Shown here one piece after another: positions 28,816 to 37,202 of a stretch of DNA of 64,000 nt. How positions within the stretch are numbered: position 1 is the stretch's first letter; every line of letters starts with the position of its first letter. Below the pieces are notes generated by a model. That model did no database searches, was not told the origin of the DNA, and saw only the letters and a list, made by a program, of their open reading frames with translations. This DNA comes from Pseudomonadota bacterium (GTDB taxonomy: Bacteria; Pseudomonadota; Alphaproteobacteria; Sphingomonadales; Sphingomonadaceae), in contig JAFEEX010000044.1 in NCBI GenBank assembly GCA_018240895.1, positions 1 to 64,000 of the forward strand. Reading direction: 5' to 3'. Position numbers and translations under genes: made by a program.

Positions 28816-29262
28816 ATGAGCAACGCATCTATCTGGTGGGGCGGTCAGCGCCCCCCGCTCGCACCGATGACCGCACTGGGCGAAGGCGCCCTGCCCGGTC
28901 ATTTGGGAATCGAATTCGTCGACTGCGGCGATGACTGGGTTCGGGGCCGGATGCCGGTGGACCATCGCACCCAGCAGCCGTTCAAACGGCTCCACGGCGG
29001 GGCTTCGGTGGCGCTCGCCGAAACGATCGGCTCGGTCGCGGCCTCGTTTTGCATTGACCGCGAGAAATTCGTCGCGGTGGGGATGGAAATCAACGCCAAC
29101 CACATTCGCCCGGCCTATCAGGGCTGGGTCTATGCCACCGCCGGCCCCGAATCGCTTGGCCGCACCACTCAGGTCTGGTCGATCCAGATCGAGGATGAGG
29201 CCGGAAAACTGGTCTGCATTTCGCGGCTGACCGTGGCGGTGATCCCGCTTGAAAGGAAATAG
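28816..29262 (+). CDS. PaaI/hotdog-fold acyl-CoA thioesterase
   Basis: A 148-residue hotdog thioesterase that probably hydrolyses an acyl-CoA. The core is HLGIEFVDCGDDWVRGRMPV, then HGGASVALAETIGSVAA with the usual catalytic Glu in the long helix, and VGMEINANHIRPAYQGWV. ATG 28816 lies right behind a strong hairpin and has no Shine-Dalgarno, so ATG 28867 is an alternative start. It is the second gene of the BVMO operon. Confidence 0.88.
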   Translation: MSNASIWWGGQRPPLAPMTALGEGALPGHLGIEFVDCGDDWVRGRMPVDHRTQQPFKRLHGGASVALAETIGSVAASFCIDREKFVAVGMEINANHIRPAYQGWVYATAGPESLGRTTQVWSIQIEDEAGKLVCISRLTVAVIPLERK

Positions 29263-29263
29263 C

Positions 29264-29980
29264 ATGACACAGCAATCGGTCGCCGTGATCGGCGCGGGCG
29301 ATTTCATCGGCGCGGGGATTGTCCGCAAGTTCGCCGCAGAGGGCTTTGCTGTTCATGCGGGCCGCCGCAATGGTGAGAAGCTTGCCCCGCTGCTGGGCGG
29401 CGCGGTCACTGGGCGCAGCCTTGACGCGCGCGAGCCGGAGGATGTCACCGCCTTTCTTGCCGAGGCGGAGGCGATCGCCCCGCTGGCGCTGGTGGTGTTC
29501 AATGTCGGCGCCAACGTCCAGTTCCCGCTGCTTGACACCACTGACCGGGTGTTCCGCAAGGTTTGGGAAATGGCCTGCTTCGCCGGGTTCGTTTCGGTGC
29601 GTGAGGCGGCGCGGATCATGGCGCCGCGCGGCGAGGGGAAGATCTTCGTTACCGGGGCGACCGCTGGGCTGCGCGGCAATCCGGGCTATGCCGCCTTCGC
29701 TGCGGCCAAGGCCGGGCTGCGCGCCATGGCCCAATCAGCAGCGCGCGAATGGTGGCCGCAGGGGCTTCACGTGGCGCATCTGGTTATCGATGCCGGGGTC
29801 GACACCGAATATGTCCGCGCCCGTGTGACCGAACGGATCGGGGCCGAGGCGCTGGCCGCCCAGCCTGACCTGCTGATGCCGCCCGAGGCGGTGGCCGATG
29901 CCTATTGGGCGCTGTATAATCAGCCCAAATCGGCCTGGACCTTTGAACAGGAAATCCGGCCCTATGGGGAGACATGGTGA
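29264..29980 (+). CDS. Atypical SDR family oxidoreductase
   Basis: A 238-residue short-chain dehydrogenase-like protein. The nucleotide motif is degenerate (AVIGAGDFIGAGI), NVGAN stands where NNAG is usual, and the catalytic Tyr of YxxxK is replaced: the region reads AAFAAAKAGLRAMAQS, so Phe occupies the Tyr position. HVAHLVIDAGVDTE replaces the usual post-catalytic loop. Such variants form a recognisable SDR subgroup whose activity is unclear. It starts one base after the thioesterase stop and overlaps the next gene. Confidence 0.85.
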   Translation: MTQQSVAVIGAGDFIGAGIVRKFAAEGFAVHAGRRNGEKLAPLLGGAVTGRSLDAREPEDVTAFLAEAEAIAPLALVVFNVGANVQFPLLDTTDRVFRKVWEMACFAGFVSVREAARIMAPRGEGKIFVTGATAGLRGNPGYAAFAAAKAGLRAMAQSAAREWWPQGLHVAHLVIDAGVDTEYVRARVTERIGAEALAAQPDLLMPPEAVADAYWALYNQPKSAWTFEQEIRPYGETW

Positions 29981-30588
29981 TGGCGGCAGAGATTGAGTTC
30001 CTGTTCGATTTTGGTAGCCCCAACGCCTGGATGGTCCACCGTGCAATCCCGGGAATCGAGAAACAGTTCGGGGTCAGCTTCCGCTATGTCCCGGTCCTGC
30101 TGGGCGGGGTGTTCAAGGCGATCGGCAATCAGAGCCCGATGCAGGCCTATGGCCACATCCCGGCCAAGCGCGATTACGACACGCTGGAAATGCGCCGGTT
30201 CATGGAGCGTCATCATATCACCGGGTTCCGGATGAACCCGCATTTCCCGGTCAACACCCTGCTGATGATGCGCGGCGCGATTGCGGCACAAGCGCTTGGC
30301 TGCGCCCCGGCCTATATCGAATCGATGATGGCCGGGATGTGGGAACAAGGCCTAAAGCTGGATGATCCGGTCGTCTGGGAAGAACTGCTGGGCAATGACG
30401 CTTTGCCCGCCGCCAAACTCGCGCTCAAGGCAGCCGATCCCGACATCAAGGCAGCGCTGGCCGCCAATACCGAAGACGCGGTGAAGCGCGGGGTGTTCGG
30501 CATCCCCACCTTCTTCCTTGGCGGAGAGATGTGGTTCGGCAAGGACCGCCTGCGCGACGTGGTTGAGGCGGCAATCGGCCGACCGTAA
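29980..30588 (+). CDS. 2-hydroxychromene-2-carboxylate isomerase/DsbA family protein
   Basis: A 202-residue kappa-class GST/DsbA-like protein: EIEFLFDFGSPNAWMVHRAI with Ser in place of the CxxC of DsbA, a helical insert, and FGIPTFFLGGEMWFGKDRL with the cis-Pro loop. Relatives isomerise ring-fission products in naphthalene-type degradation using glutathione. ATG 29980 (TGATG overlap with the SDR, GGGGAG at good spacing) is preferred to ATG 29974. It is the last gene of the BVMO operon, supporting a ring-cleavage or side-chain pathway. Confidence 0.88.
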   Translation: MAAEIEFLFDFGSPNAWMVHRAIPGIEKQFGVSFRYVPVLLGGVFKAIGNQSPMQAYGHIPAKRDYDTLEMRRFMERHHITGFRMNPHFPVNTLLMMRGAIAAQALGCAPAYIESMMAGMWEQGLKLDDPVVWEELLGNDALPAAKLALKAADPDIKAALAANTEDAVKRGVFGIPTFFLGGEMWFGKDRLRDVVEAAIGRP

Positions 30589-30624
30589 TCCGGCAAGGTT
30601 CCAGCGGCTGGGCTGGCAGCGCGG

Positions 30625-32385
30625 TTACGCCGCCAGCTTGAACGGCTCGATCTCGCCCGAAAGGTACAGCTTCTTGGCCTTGGCCCGGCTCAGCTTGCCG
30701 CTGCTGGTGCGCGGCAGGGTGCGCGGCGGAACCAGTTCCACCACGCAGTTCATGCCGGTGATAGAGCGGACCTTGTCACGGATCTGATCATGCAGCCTGA
30801 CCCGCTCTGCTGGATCGGAAACCCGGCAATGAACCAGCACCGCGGGCACTTCCTCGCCCCCCTCGGTCTCCACCGAGAAGGCGGCGATATCGCCCTGATG
30901 AAAGCCGGGAAGCTGTTCCACCGCCCATTCGATGTCCTGCGGCCAGTGGTTCTTGCCGTTGATGATGATCATGTCCTTGGCCCGGCCGACGATGAACAGA
31001 TAGCCATCGACGGTGTAGCCCATGTCGCCGGTATCCAGCCAGCCATCGACCAGGCAGGCATCGGTCGATTCGGGGTCGCGGAAGTATGAATGCATCACCG
31101 ACGGCCCCTTGCACCACACCTTGCCGATGTGATGATCGGGCACGGCCGCGCCGCTTTCACCGCGGATTTCCAGGACCATGTCCTTCACCGGCTTGCCGCA
31201 ATTGACGATCGCGCGGTAGCGGGCCGGGCGCGACAGATCGCGCGGGGTGCCGGACAAACGCTCTTCCTCAACCAGTTCAACCCGGATGCCTTCGCCCGGC
31301 GGCATGATGGTGACTGACAGCGTGGCTTCCGCCAGTCCATAGCTCGGCAGGAAGGCGCTGGCCTTGAACCCGGCCTCGGCAAAGGCGTTGACGAAGCCCT
31401 GCATCACGTCGGGCCGGATCATGTCGGCCCCGTTGCCGGCTATCCGCCAGCGTGACAGGTCAAACCGGTCCGAAACGTGGCTCTGGCTGGAAATGCGCCG
31501 CGCGCAGATGTCATAGCCGAAGGTTGGGGAATAGCTGGCGGTGGTGCCGGGATTGCGGCTGATCAGATCAAGCCAGGCCAGTGGGCGGCGGGCGAAATCC
31601 TCGGTCTTGAGGTAGTCGACCGATACCTGGTTGGCGATTGGCGACAGGAAGCAGCCGACCAGCCCCATGTCGTGATACCACGGCAACCAGGAAATGCAGC
31701 GATCGCTGGCGATCAGTTCCATCCCCTCGCCGTGCCCGGCCAGGTTGTTGAGCAGCGAGGCATGAGTCACTGCAACGCCGTGCGGAAAACGGGTCGATCC
31801 GCTGGAATACTGCAGATAACAGATATCATCAGGGCTGGCCTGGGGCAGCGCGACATCGCCTGCGGGGCGCGCGCCAAAGTCCTGCCAGGTGATCCCTTCG
31901 CAGCCCTGCCGCTGCGCTGCGGCACCGGCCATTTCGGCAATTTCCTCTGGATAGAACAGCACGGCCGGATCGCTTGACTGAAGCTGGACCGAAAGCTGAT
32001 CGATGTAGCTTTCCTTGCCGCCAAAGCTGGTTGGCAGCGGCAGCGGCACGGGCCAGGCCCCGGCATAGATCGCGCCGCAGAACAGCGCGGCAAATTCCGG
32101 GCCGGTTTCGGCGACCAGGGCGACGCGGTCCCCCGGCCTGATCCCGTGCGCAACCAGCCTGCGCGCTGCGATAAGCGCATCCTCGCGCAGTTCGCGATAC
32201 GGATAGGCCTGCACCAGATTGCCGCGAGGATCGTGAAAATTCAGGCCGCGCTTGCCGGTTGCGGCATAGTCCAGCGCCTCGCCAAATGTGGCAAAGTTGG
32301 AAAAGCGGCGGGGAAGCGTGTCCTCATTCGGCGTCGGCTGCAGTGCAGCGGCTGCGTTCGTCACCATCGTGGTGGTGTCGTTCAT
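30625..32385 (-). CDS. Fatty acyl-AMP ligase (FAAL)
   Basis: An adenylate-forming enzyme of about 586 residues. FAALs activate fatty acids to acyl-adenylates for loading on acyl carrier domains, not CoA. Evidence is the ATP loop LQYSSGSTRFPHGV (P-loop; canonical form SGST..PKGV), GFLSPI-like CFLSPIANQ, TTASYSPTFGYDICARR (a FAAL hallmark), SYGLAEATLSV, and WLDTGDMGYTVDGYLFIVGR near the C-terminal domain. The catalytic lysine is near the C-terminus in PRTSSGKLSRAKAKK. ATG 32385 is the likely start; upstream in-frame codons are possible. No PKS or NRPS is adjacent. Confidence 0.9.
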   Translation of the reverse strand: MNDTTTMVTNAAAALQPTPNEDTLPRRFSNFATFGEALDYAATGKRGLNFHDPRGNLVQAYPYRELREDALIAARRLVAHGIRPGDRVALVAETGPEFAALFCGAIYAGAWPVPLPLPTSFGGKESYIDQLSVQLQSSDPAVLFYPEEIAEMAGAAAQRQGCEGITWQDFGARPAGDVALPQASPDDICYLQYSSGSTRFPHGVAVTHASLLNNLAGHGEGMELIASDRCISWLPWYHDMGLVGCFLSPIANQVSVDYLKTEDFARRPLAWLDLISRNPGTTASYSPTFGYDICARRISSQSHVSDRFDLSRWRIAGNGADMIRPDVMQGFVNAFAEAGFKASAFLPSYGLAEATLSVTIMPPGEGIRVELVEEERLSGTPRDLSRPARYRAIVNCGKPVKDMVLEIRGESGAAVPDHHIGKVWCKGPSVMHSYFRDPESTDACLVDGWLDTGDMGYTVDGYLFIVGRAKDMIIINGKNHWPQDIEWAVEQLPGFHQGDIAAFSVETEGGEEVPAVLVHCRVSDPAERVRLHDQIRDKVRSITGMNCVVELVPPRTLPRTSSGKLSRAKAKKLYLSGEIEPFKLAA

Positions 32386-32523
32386 GCGCGAAAACCCGTT
32401 TTTAACCAGTGAGATGGACCGATTTTCGGCCTTGCTCCCGGTATTTTTGACTACGTACGGGCACCTCATCTACCCGCTACAAGGCCTCCCCATTTGCCGC
32501 ATAGTGTGGCACGAATAAGGCCG

Positions 32524-33078
32524 ATGCCCCCCCAGACCCGCCGCAATCCCCGACCGATTACGCCCGCCCGGCTGGAAGAAATGGCGCTGGCCTATGTCGC
32601 GCGCTTTGCCACCAGCGCGGCGCGGCTCGATGACTATCTGCGGCGCAAATTGCGCGAACGCGGCTGGGATGGAGAAGGGGAGCCGCCCGTCGCGGCGCTG
32701 GTTGAACGCTATGTTGCTGCCGGTTATGTTGACGATCTGGCCTTCGCCCGGGCGCGGGCCGGCAGTCTGCTGCGCCGCGGTTATGGCGCAAGGCGGATCG
32801 GCCAGGCGCTGGGCGCGGCGGGAATAGATCAGGCGGTACGTGATGAGGTTCATGCCGGGGCGGATGAACAGCGCCGCGCGGCACTGGCGCTGGCGCGCAA
32901 GCGGCGGCTGGGTCCGTTCGGCCCGCCCGGAGCGCCGCCTGCCGACCGTTCGGCCCGCGAAAAACAGGTCGCGGTGCTGCTCCGTGCCGGACATCCGCTG
33001 GACAGCGCGCGGTTTCTGGTTGATGCCCCCAGCGTGGAAGCGGCCGAACTGTGGGCTGAAGCGAACGAGGAAAATTGA
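32524..33078 (+). CDS. recX: Recombination regulatory protein RecX family
   Basis: A 184-residue RecX-type protein that modulates RecA filaments. It has the three-helix repeats: RLEEMALAYVARFATSAARL with LRRKLRERGW, then LVERYVAAGYVDDLAFARAR, RRGYGARRIGQALGAAGI, and a C-terminal repeat. The family is weakly conserved but the order of repeats is right. recA is not in the window. The stop abuts the DUF192 start. Confidence 0.85.
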   Translation: MPPQTRRNPRPITPARLEEMALAYVARFATSAARLDDYLRRKLRERGWDGEGEPPVAALVERYVAAGYVDDLAFARARAGSLLRRGYGARRIGQALGAAGIDQAVRDEVHAGADEQRRAALALARKRRLGPFGPPGAPPADRSAREKQVAVLLRAGHPLDSARFLVDAPSVEAAELWAEANEEN

Positions 33079-33567
33079 ATGCGCTGGATTGCCCCCGCTC
33101 TGCTCGCTCCGCTGGCCCTGCTGCTGACGGCCTGTTCGCCCGGATCGGGTGAGGCCGCGCCGCAATCAACCCAGGCTTCGCCGGCGGTTCATCCCACCTC
33201 GGGCCTGCCGGTCATCCCGCTGACGGTGACTCACGCGGGCAAGAAGCACGCGTTCCGCGTGGAACTCGCCAGCACGGGCCAGCAGCAGGCGATGGGGCTG
33301 ATGTTCCGCACCCAGATGGGCGCGGATGAAGGGATGATCTTTCCGATGGACCCGCCGCGCACCGCCAGTTTCTGGATGCGCAACACCGTCATCCCGCTCG
33401 ACATCATCTTCATCGGCACTGATGGGCGGATCCTCAACATCGCCGATGCCAAGCCCTATGACGAAACCCCGCTGCCCAGCGCCGGGGTTGTCAAGGGTGT
33501 GCTTGAACTGAACGCCGGACGGACCAGGGAACTGGGGATCGTGGCGGGAGATGTGGTGAACTGGTGA
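33079..33567 (+). CDS. DUF192 family lipoprotein
   Basis: A 162-residue exported protein. The signal ends in a lipobox (LLLTAC, Cys at about residue 19). The DUF192 core contains QQQAMGLMFRTQMGADEGMI, FWMRNTVIPLDIIFIG and GVLELNAGRTRELGI. The family has a small beta fold of unknown role and is often membrane-associated. It is directly coupled to recX. Confidence 0.92.
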   Translation: MRWIAPALLAPLALLLTACSPGSGEAAPQSTQASPAVHPTSGLPVIPLTVTHAGKKHAFRVELASTGQQQAMGLMFRTQMGADEGMIFPMDPPRTASFWMRNTVIPLDIIFIGTDGRILNIADAKPYDETPLPSAGVVKGVLELNAGRTRELGIVAGDVVNW

Positions 33568-33644
33568 GGGCGCGCGGGTTGTCCGGCGGGGTTTCAGCGT
33601 AAACTCTTGCTCACAGCCCCCCAGTTCCGCTAGGCGCTTGGCCC

Positions 33645-34058
33645 ATGGGAATCCTTGGCAAGATCTTTACCTGGTGGAACGGAGCCACTGTCAGCACCGC
33701 ATTCAATTCGGCCATGACCGGCGAGCAGGTGGGAACCGACGTGTTCGGCAACACCTATTACCGGGCGCGCAAGCCTTACCCTGCCGGCCATCCCTTTGCC
33801 GGGCGGGAACGCCGCTGGGTAATCTATGCCGGGGCCAACGATGCCTCCAACGTGCCGGCGGAATGGCACGGATGGCTGCACGGATCATTTGACAGCGCGC
33901 CCGAATCGAACCTGCCCCCGCCGCGGATCTGGGAAACCGGCTACACCCCCAACGCCACCGGCACGGCCAGCGCCTATCGCCCGGCCGGGGCACTGGAAAA
34001 GGGCGGCCGCCGCGCTGCCGCAACCGGCGATTATGAAGCCTGGTCCCCGGACGCCTAG
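33645..34058 (+). CDS. NADH:ubiquinone oxidoreductase accessory subunit NDUFA12
   Basis: A 137-residue homologue of mitochondrial NDUFA12 (B17.2), an accessory subunit of complex I in alphaproteobacteria. Evidence is the start GILGKIFTWWNGATVSTAF, GTDVFGNTYYRAR, RRWVIYAGANDASNVPAEW and HGWLHGS, all typical. The proline-rich tail with YTPNATGTASAYRP is also usual. It lies away from the nuo operon, as is common, and upstream of DUF2155. Confidence 0.95.
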   Translation: MGILGKIFTWWNGATVSTAFNSAMTGEQVGTDVFGNTYYRARKPYPAGHPFAGRERRWVIYAGANDASNVPAEWHGWLHGSFDSAPESNLPPPRIWETGYTPNATGTASAYRPAGALEKGGRRAAATGDYEAWSPDA

Positions 34059-34065
34059 ACCGGGC

Positions 34066-34701
34066 ATGACGCGGGCGGCGGCCCTTCTTGTGACAGCGGC
34101 GTTGGCCTTGTCCGCCTGCGGCAAGTCTCAAGACGAGGCAGCTGAGGCGCGGGCCACTGACGTACCAAAGGCAGTGACCGCGCCCGGCGCGGTTGGCGGT
34201 GCGGTGGTGGAAAGCCAGTACGGCACGCCGGTAAAGGACCGGGTCGCGACGCTGGGCCTGCTGAACAAGCGCAACAATGTAGAACAGGACATTGTGCTAA
34301 AGCCGGGCGAGGCCAGGCGCGTGGGCAACGTGGTGGTCAAGCTGGCAAGCTGCGAGCGTACGCTGCCGTGGGAAAATTCGCCCGAAACCGGGGCCTTCGT
34401 TCAGGTGTTTGTTGAGGAACGGCCCGCCGCAGACAAACCGCTGGCCTGGCGCACGGTCTTTTCAGGCTGGCTGTTCAAGAATTCGCCCTCGCTCAACGCG
34501 GTTGAGCATCCCGTCTATGACGTATGGGTCAAGGACTGCGCGATGAAGTTTCCGGGTGAGGAAGCGGATCCGGCGGCGGCTGCCAGCAAGGCGGCAAAGG
34601 CGCCGGGCAAGGCCAGCACCACGCCCGCGCCATCGGCGGCCGATGATGAACCCGCGCCGGCGGAAGAAGACACCACCGAAGAGGCCCCGGCAGAGAACTG
34701 A
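34066..34701 (+). CDS. DUF2155 domain-containing lipoprotein/periplasmic protein
   Basis: A 211-residue exported protein. The signal with a lipobox-like ALSAC is followed by a domain containing LGLLNKRNNVEQDIVLKPGE, VVKLASCERTLPWENSPETG, AFVQVFVEE and FSGWLFKNSPSLNAVEHPVYDVWVKDC, the DUF2155 pattern with paired cysteines. A 45-residue Ala/Pro/Glu-rich tail follows. The last 187 bases overlap aat on the opposite strand. Its gene starts 7 bases after NDUFA12. Confidence 0.92.
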   Translation: MTRAAALLVTAALALSACGKSQDEAAEARATDVPKAVTAPGAVGGAVVESQYGTPVKDRVATLGLLNKRNNVEQDIVLKPGEARRVGNVVVKLASCERTLPWENSPETGAFVQVFVEERPAADKPLAWRTVFSGWLFKNSPSLNAVEHPVYDVWVKDCAMKFPGEEADPAAAASKAAKAPGKASTTPAPSAADDEPAPAEEDTTEEAPAEN

Positions 34702-35303
34702 GCCTGGCGCAGCCGCTCAAGATAATCGGCCTCGTCGATTTCTTCCGCCCCCATCGTTGCCAGATGGGGGGTCATGAACTGGCAATCGAGCAGCGCGCCG
34801 CCGCCCTGGCGCAGCGCCGCGACCAGCCAGGCCAGCGCGACTTTCGATGCGTCGGCCATGCGGCTGAACATCGATTCCCCGCAAAATACACGGTCAAATC
34901 CGACGCCGTAGAGACCGCCGACCAGCGCCCCGTCGCGCCAGCATTCGATCGAATGGGCGTGGCCTTCGGCGTGCAATGCCAGGTAGCTTGCCTCTATCCG
35001 GTCACTGATCCAGGTATCGCCGCTGTCGCGGCGCGGCCCGGCGCAGGCCGCGATAACATCGGCAAAGGCGGCGTTGCAGGTAACGCGGAACCGGTCCTTG
35101 CGCAGCACCCTGGACAGCGAGTGCGAGCAATGGAACCGGTCCAGCGGCAGCACGGCGCGGCGGCGGGGTTCCACCCAGAACACCTCTGGATCGTCACGCG
35201 CGTCGGCCATCGGGAAAATCCCGCTGCGATAGGCAAGCATCAGCAGATCCGGATCGATCGGCGGGGGGTGGGCTGGCGCGTGCACCCGGCCACTATAGGA
35301 CAA
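34515..35303 (-). CDS. aat: Leucyl/phenylalanyl-tRNA-protein transferase
   Basis: Adds Leu or Phe to N-terminal Arg/Lys of proteins for the N-degron pathway. The 262-residue protein has LLMLAYRSGIFPMADARDD, WVEPRRRAVLPLDRFH, TWISDRIEASYLALHAEGHAHSIE-type core (split here as TWISDRIEASYLALHAEG), VGGLYGVGFDRVFCGESMFS and LLDCQFMTPHLATMGAEEI. The core ends near residue 205; a low-complexity Ala/Ser tail of about 57 residues lies antisense to the end of DUF2155 and is unlike normal Aat C-termini. It may result from loss of an earlier stop. Confidence 0.93.
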   Translation of the reverse strand: MSYSGRVHAPAHPPPIDPDLLMLAYRSGIFPMADARDDPEVFWVEPRRRAVLPLDRFHCSHSLSRVLRKDRFRVTCNAAFADVIAACAGPRRDSGDTWISDRIEASYLALHAEGHAHSIECWRDGALVGGLYGVGFDRVFCGESMFSRMADASKVALAWLVAALRQGGGALLDCQFMTPHLATMGAEEIDEADYLERLRQAQFSAGASSVVSSSAGAGSSSAADGAGVVLALPGAFAALLAAAAGSASSPGNFIAQSLTHTS

Positions 35304-35345
35304 ACCGGTATGATGCGGAATCCGTCATCGCATGATGATCGGCGG

Positions 35346-35400
35346 TTCTTGCCGCCAATCGCCCTTGCCGCCAATCGTTCTTGCCCCCAATCCTCCTTGC
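35346..35400. repeat. 16-bp tandem repeat in the aat/tRNA-Trp intergenic region
   Basis: Three consecutive 16-bp units (TTCTTGCCGCCAATCG, CCCTTGCCGCCAATCG, TTCTTGCCCCCAATCC) and the first bases of a fourth (TCCTTGCC). The fourth supplies the TTGCCA of the likely tRNA-Trp -35 element. Confidence 0.85.
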
Positions 35401-35425
35401 CAACGCCCCCGCAACTGACTAGAGG
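35397..35425 (+). promoter_or_regulatory. Predicted promoter of tRNA-Trp
   Basis: TTGCCA at 35397-35402 and TAGAGG at 35420-35425, spaced by 17 bases, end 13 bases before the tRNA. The fit to sigma-70-type elements and the position are good; it is not proven. Confidence 0.5.
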
Positions 35426-35438
35426 CACCCCCGCCTGC

Positions 35439-35514
35439 AGGAGTGTAGCTCAGTTGGTAGAGCATCGGTCTCCAAAACCGAGGGCCGCGGGTTCGAATCC
35501 TGCCACTCCTGCCA
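35439..35514 (+). tRNA. tRNA-Trp(CCA)
   Basis: Complete 76-base cloverleaf: acceptor AGGAGTG with CACTCCT, D-arm GCTC/GAGC, anticodon loop CTCCAAA giving CCA, T-loop GTTCGAATC, encoded terminal CCA. In many alphaproteobacteria tRNA-Trp directly precedes secE-nusG; here a membrane protein gene separates them. Confidence 0.97.
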
Positions 35515-35554
35515 GGGTATCCTGAATTTTCGCACCGGATCGAACGTGCCCGCG

Positions 35555-37063
35555 ATGTCTGCCGAGCCTCCCCACGAGCAGTTTTCCCGGCCCGCTTCGC
35601 CGCTTGGCCGCTGGCTGCGGTCTGAGCCCACGCCGCGCGAAACCCTGATTCTGGGGCTGATGCTGGCGATGATCGCCACCTTGCCGGTGCTGGTTGCGGC
35701 CTATCCCCAGATGGTTGACTATCCGGCGCACCTGGCGCGGTTCCATGTCATGCTGGAACGCGATCATTCGCCGTTCCTGCAACAATATTATGGCTTCAAA
35801 TGGCGCTGGATGGGCAATCTGGGGGCCGATCTGCTGATTCAGCCACTTGCCCGGTGGTTCCCGCTGGAAACCGCAGGGCGGATCATTGCCGGGCTGATTC
35901 CGCTGCTTGCCGGGCTGGGAATTTTGGCGGTGGAATGGGTGCTGCGCCGCCGGATCGGGGTGGGCGCGGTACTGGCCATGACCTTCATCTGGTCGCCCGC
36001 GCTGCTGCTGGGGTTCCTCAACTTCGGGCTGTCGCTGGCCGCTGCGCTGTTCGTCTTCGCCGCCTGGGTTCTGCTGGAAGGCAAGCGGTGGCGCGCGGCG
36101 GTGATGGTGCCGGCGGGTTTTCTGGTCTGGGTCTGCCACGTTTCCGGCTGGGGCGTGCTGGGGCTGATGGTGTTCGGTTACGAATGGAGCCGAAGCAAAT
36201 CGTGGCGCGCTTTCCTTGCACCCTGGCCGCTGGCCTTTCCGGTGCTGGCGCTGCTGTTCGGCGCGGGGACCAAGGGGCTGGCTTCTTATGGCTATGGCGA
36301 ATCGGTTCCGCTCTACAAATGGGCGATCTGGAAACAGGCGATGCGCGATTCGATCGAGTGGCTCGATTACGCCTGCCTGATTCTTGTCCTGGGCCTGCTT
36401 GGCGTATCGGCCTGGCTGCGGCGGATCGATCAGCGGCTGGGCTGGGGCGCGCTGCTGCTGCTGCTCAGCTCGTTTGCCCTGCCGCGGCACATCTTTGCCG
36501 GCGATCTGGTCGATGCGCGGATGATTTCCACCGGCCTGCTGGTCGGCTGCCTTGCCCTGTCGTGGCGGGTGCCGCGCTGGGTGCTGCTGCTGGCGCCGCT
36601 GCTGTTCGTGGGGCGTCTGGCGCTGACAACCCAGAACTGGCAGCGCGATTCGGTTGAAACCGCCCATCTGCTGGAAACAATCGACAGGTTGCCGCAGGGC
36701 GCGAAGCTGGCAACGATCGTCATCACGGAACGCAACGATTGGCATTATAACCCGCAGGAACACATTTGCGGCTATGCGCTGGTGCGCCGCGATGCGCTGG
36801 TCAATTGCAACTTCGCCTTGCCGATGGTCCATATGCTGACGATCAGCGAAGGCGGTGAATACTTCCGCGATCCCTATCACCGGCTCAACCACCGGCCGGG
36901 CCAGCCGATCAACCTGCTCAGTTATGATCCGGCCAAGCACGCCGATTGGTTCTGGTACGTGGGCCGCAACCGGCCCGACAAGCTGCCGCTGCGCGCCAGG
37001 GTTATCGCGGCTGACAAGCACACCTTGCTTGCGCGACTTGCAAAACGGCCAGCCGGTAGCTAA
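35555..37063 (+). CDS. Hypothetical polytopic membrane protein, GT-C-like
   Basis: A 502-residue inner-membrane protein with about ten hydrophobic segments and a soluble C-terminal domain of about 130 residues. The first loop after the first helix contains VDYPAHLARFHVMLERDHS with acidic residues, as in GT-C glycosyltransferases that use polyprenyl-linked sugars. I do not recognise a precise family. ATG 35555 is chosen; GTG 35546 is also in frame. It sits between tRNA-Trp and secE on the same strand, breaking the usual order. Confidence 0.75.
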   Translation: MSAEPPHEQFSRPASPLGRWLRSEPTPRETLILGLMLAMIATLPVLVAAYPQMVDYPAHLARFHVMLERDHSPFLQQYYGFKWRWMGNLGADLLIQPLARWFPLETAGRIIAGLIPLLAGLGILAVEWVLRRRIGVGAVLAMTFIWSPALLLGFLNFGLSLAAALFVFAAWVLLEGKRWRAAVMVPAGFLVWVCHVSGWGVLGLMVFGYEWSRSKSWRAFLAPWPLAFPVLALLFGAGTKGLASYGYGESVPLYKWAIWKQAMRDSIEWLDYACLILVLGLLGVSAWLRRIDQRLGWGALLLLLSSFALPRHIFAGDLVDARMISTGLLVGCLALSWRVPRWVLLLAPLLFVGRLALTTQNWQRDSVETAHLLETIDRLPQGAKLATIVITERNDWHYNPQEHICGYALVRRDALVNCNFALPMVHMLTISEGGEYFRDPYHRLNHRPGQPINLLSYDPAKHADWFWYVGRNRPDKLPLRARVIAADKHTLLARLAKRPAGS

Positions 37064-37086
37064 GTGCGGCGGTGTCTTCCGACATC

Positions 37087-37146
37087 GGGAACATTGCTTC
37101 CTCCCGGACGCGCTGCCAGCCAGCCGCCGGGAGCGGCGCTGTTCCC
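37087..37146 (+). promoter_or_regulatory. Structured secE leader (imperfect inverted repeat)
   Basis: GGGAACA and CTCCCGG on the left pair with CCGGGAG and TGTTCCC on the right, giving a long imperfect stem 57 bases upstream of the secE ATG. It could terminate upstream transcription or act as a 5' leader structure. There is no adjacent T-run except TTTTG further down. Confidence 0.45.
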
Positions 37147-37202
37147 AAAAGGCGGCGGGCGTTTTGATTTCAACCGTTCAGGCAGCAAAGGCTAAGCCAG
37201 CC

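Noticed and set aside
27145..29328. 727-codon open frame on the minus strand antisense to the monooxygenase operon
   Set aside because: It mirrors the third-position GC of the real genes, has no family resemblance, and the plus strand carries clear FAD, NADPH and hotdog motifs.
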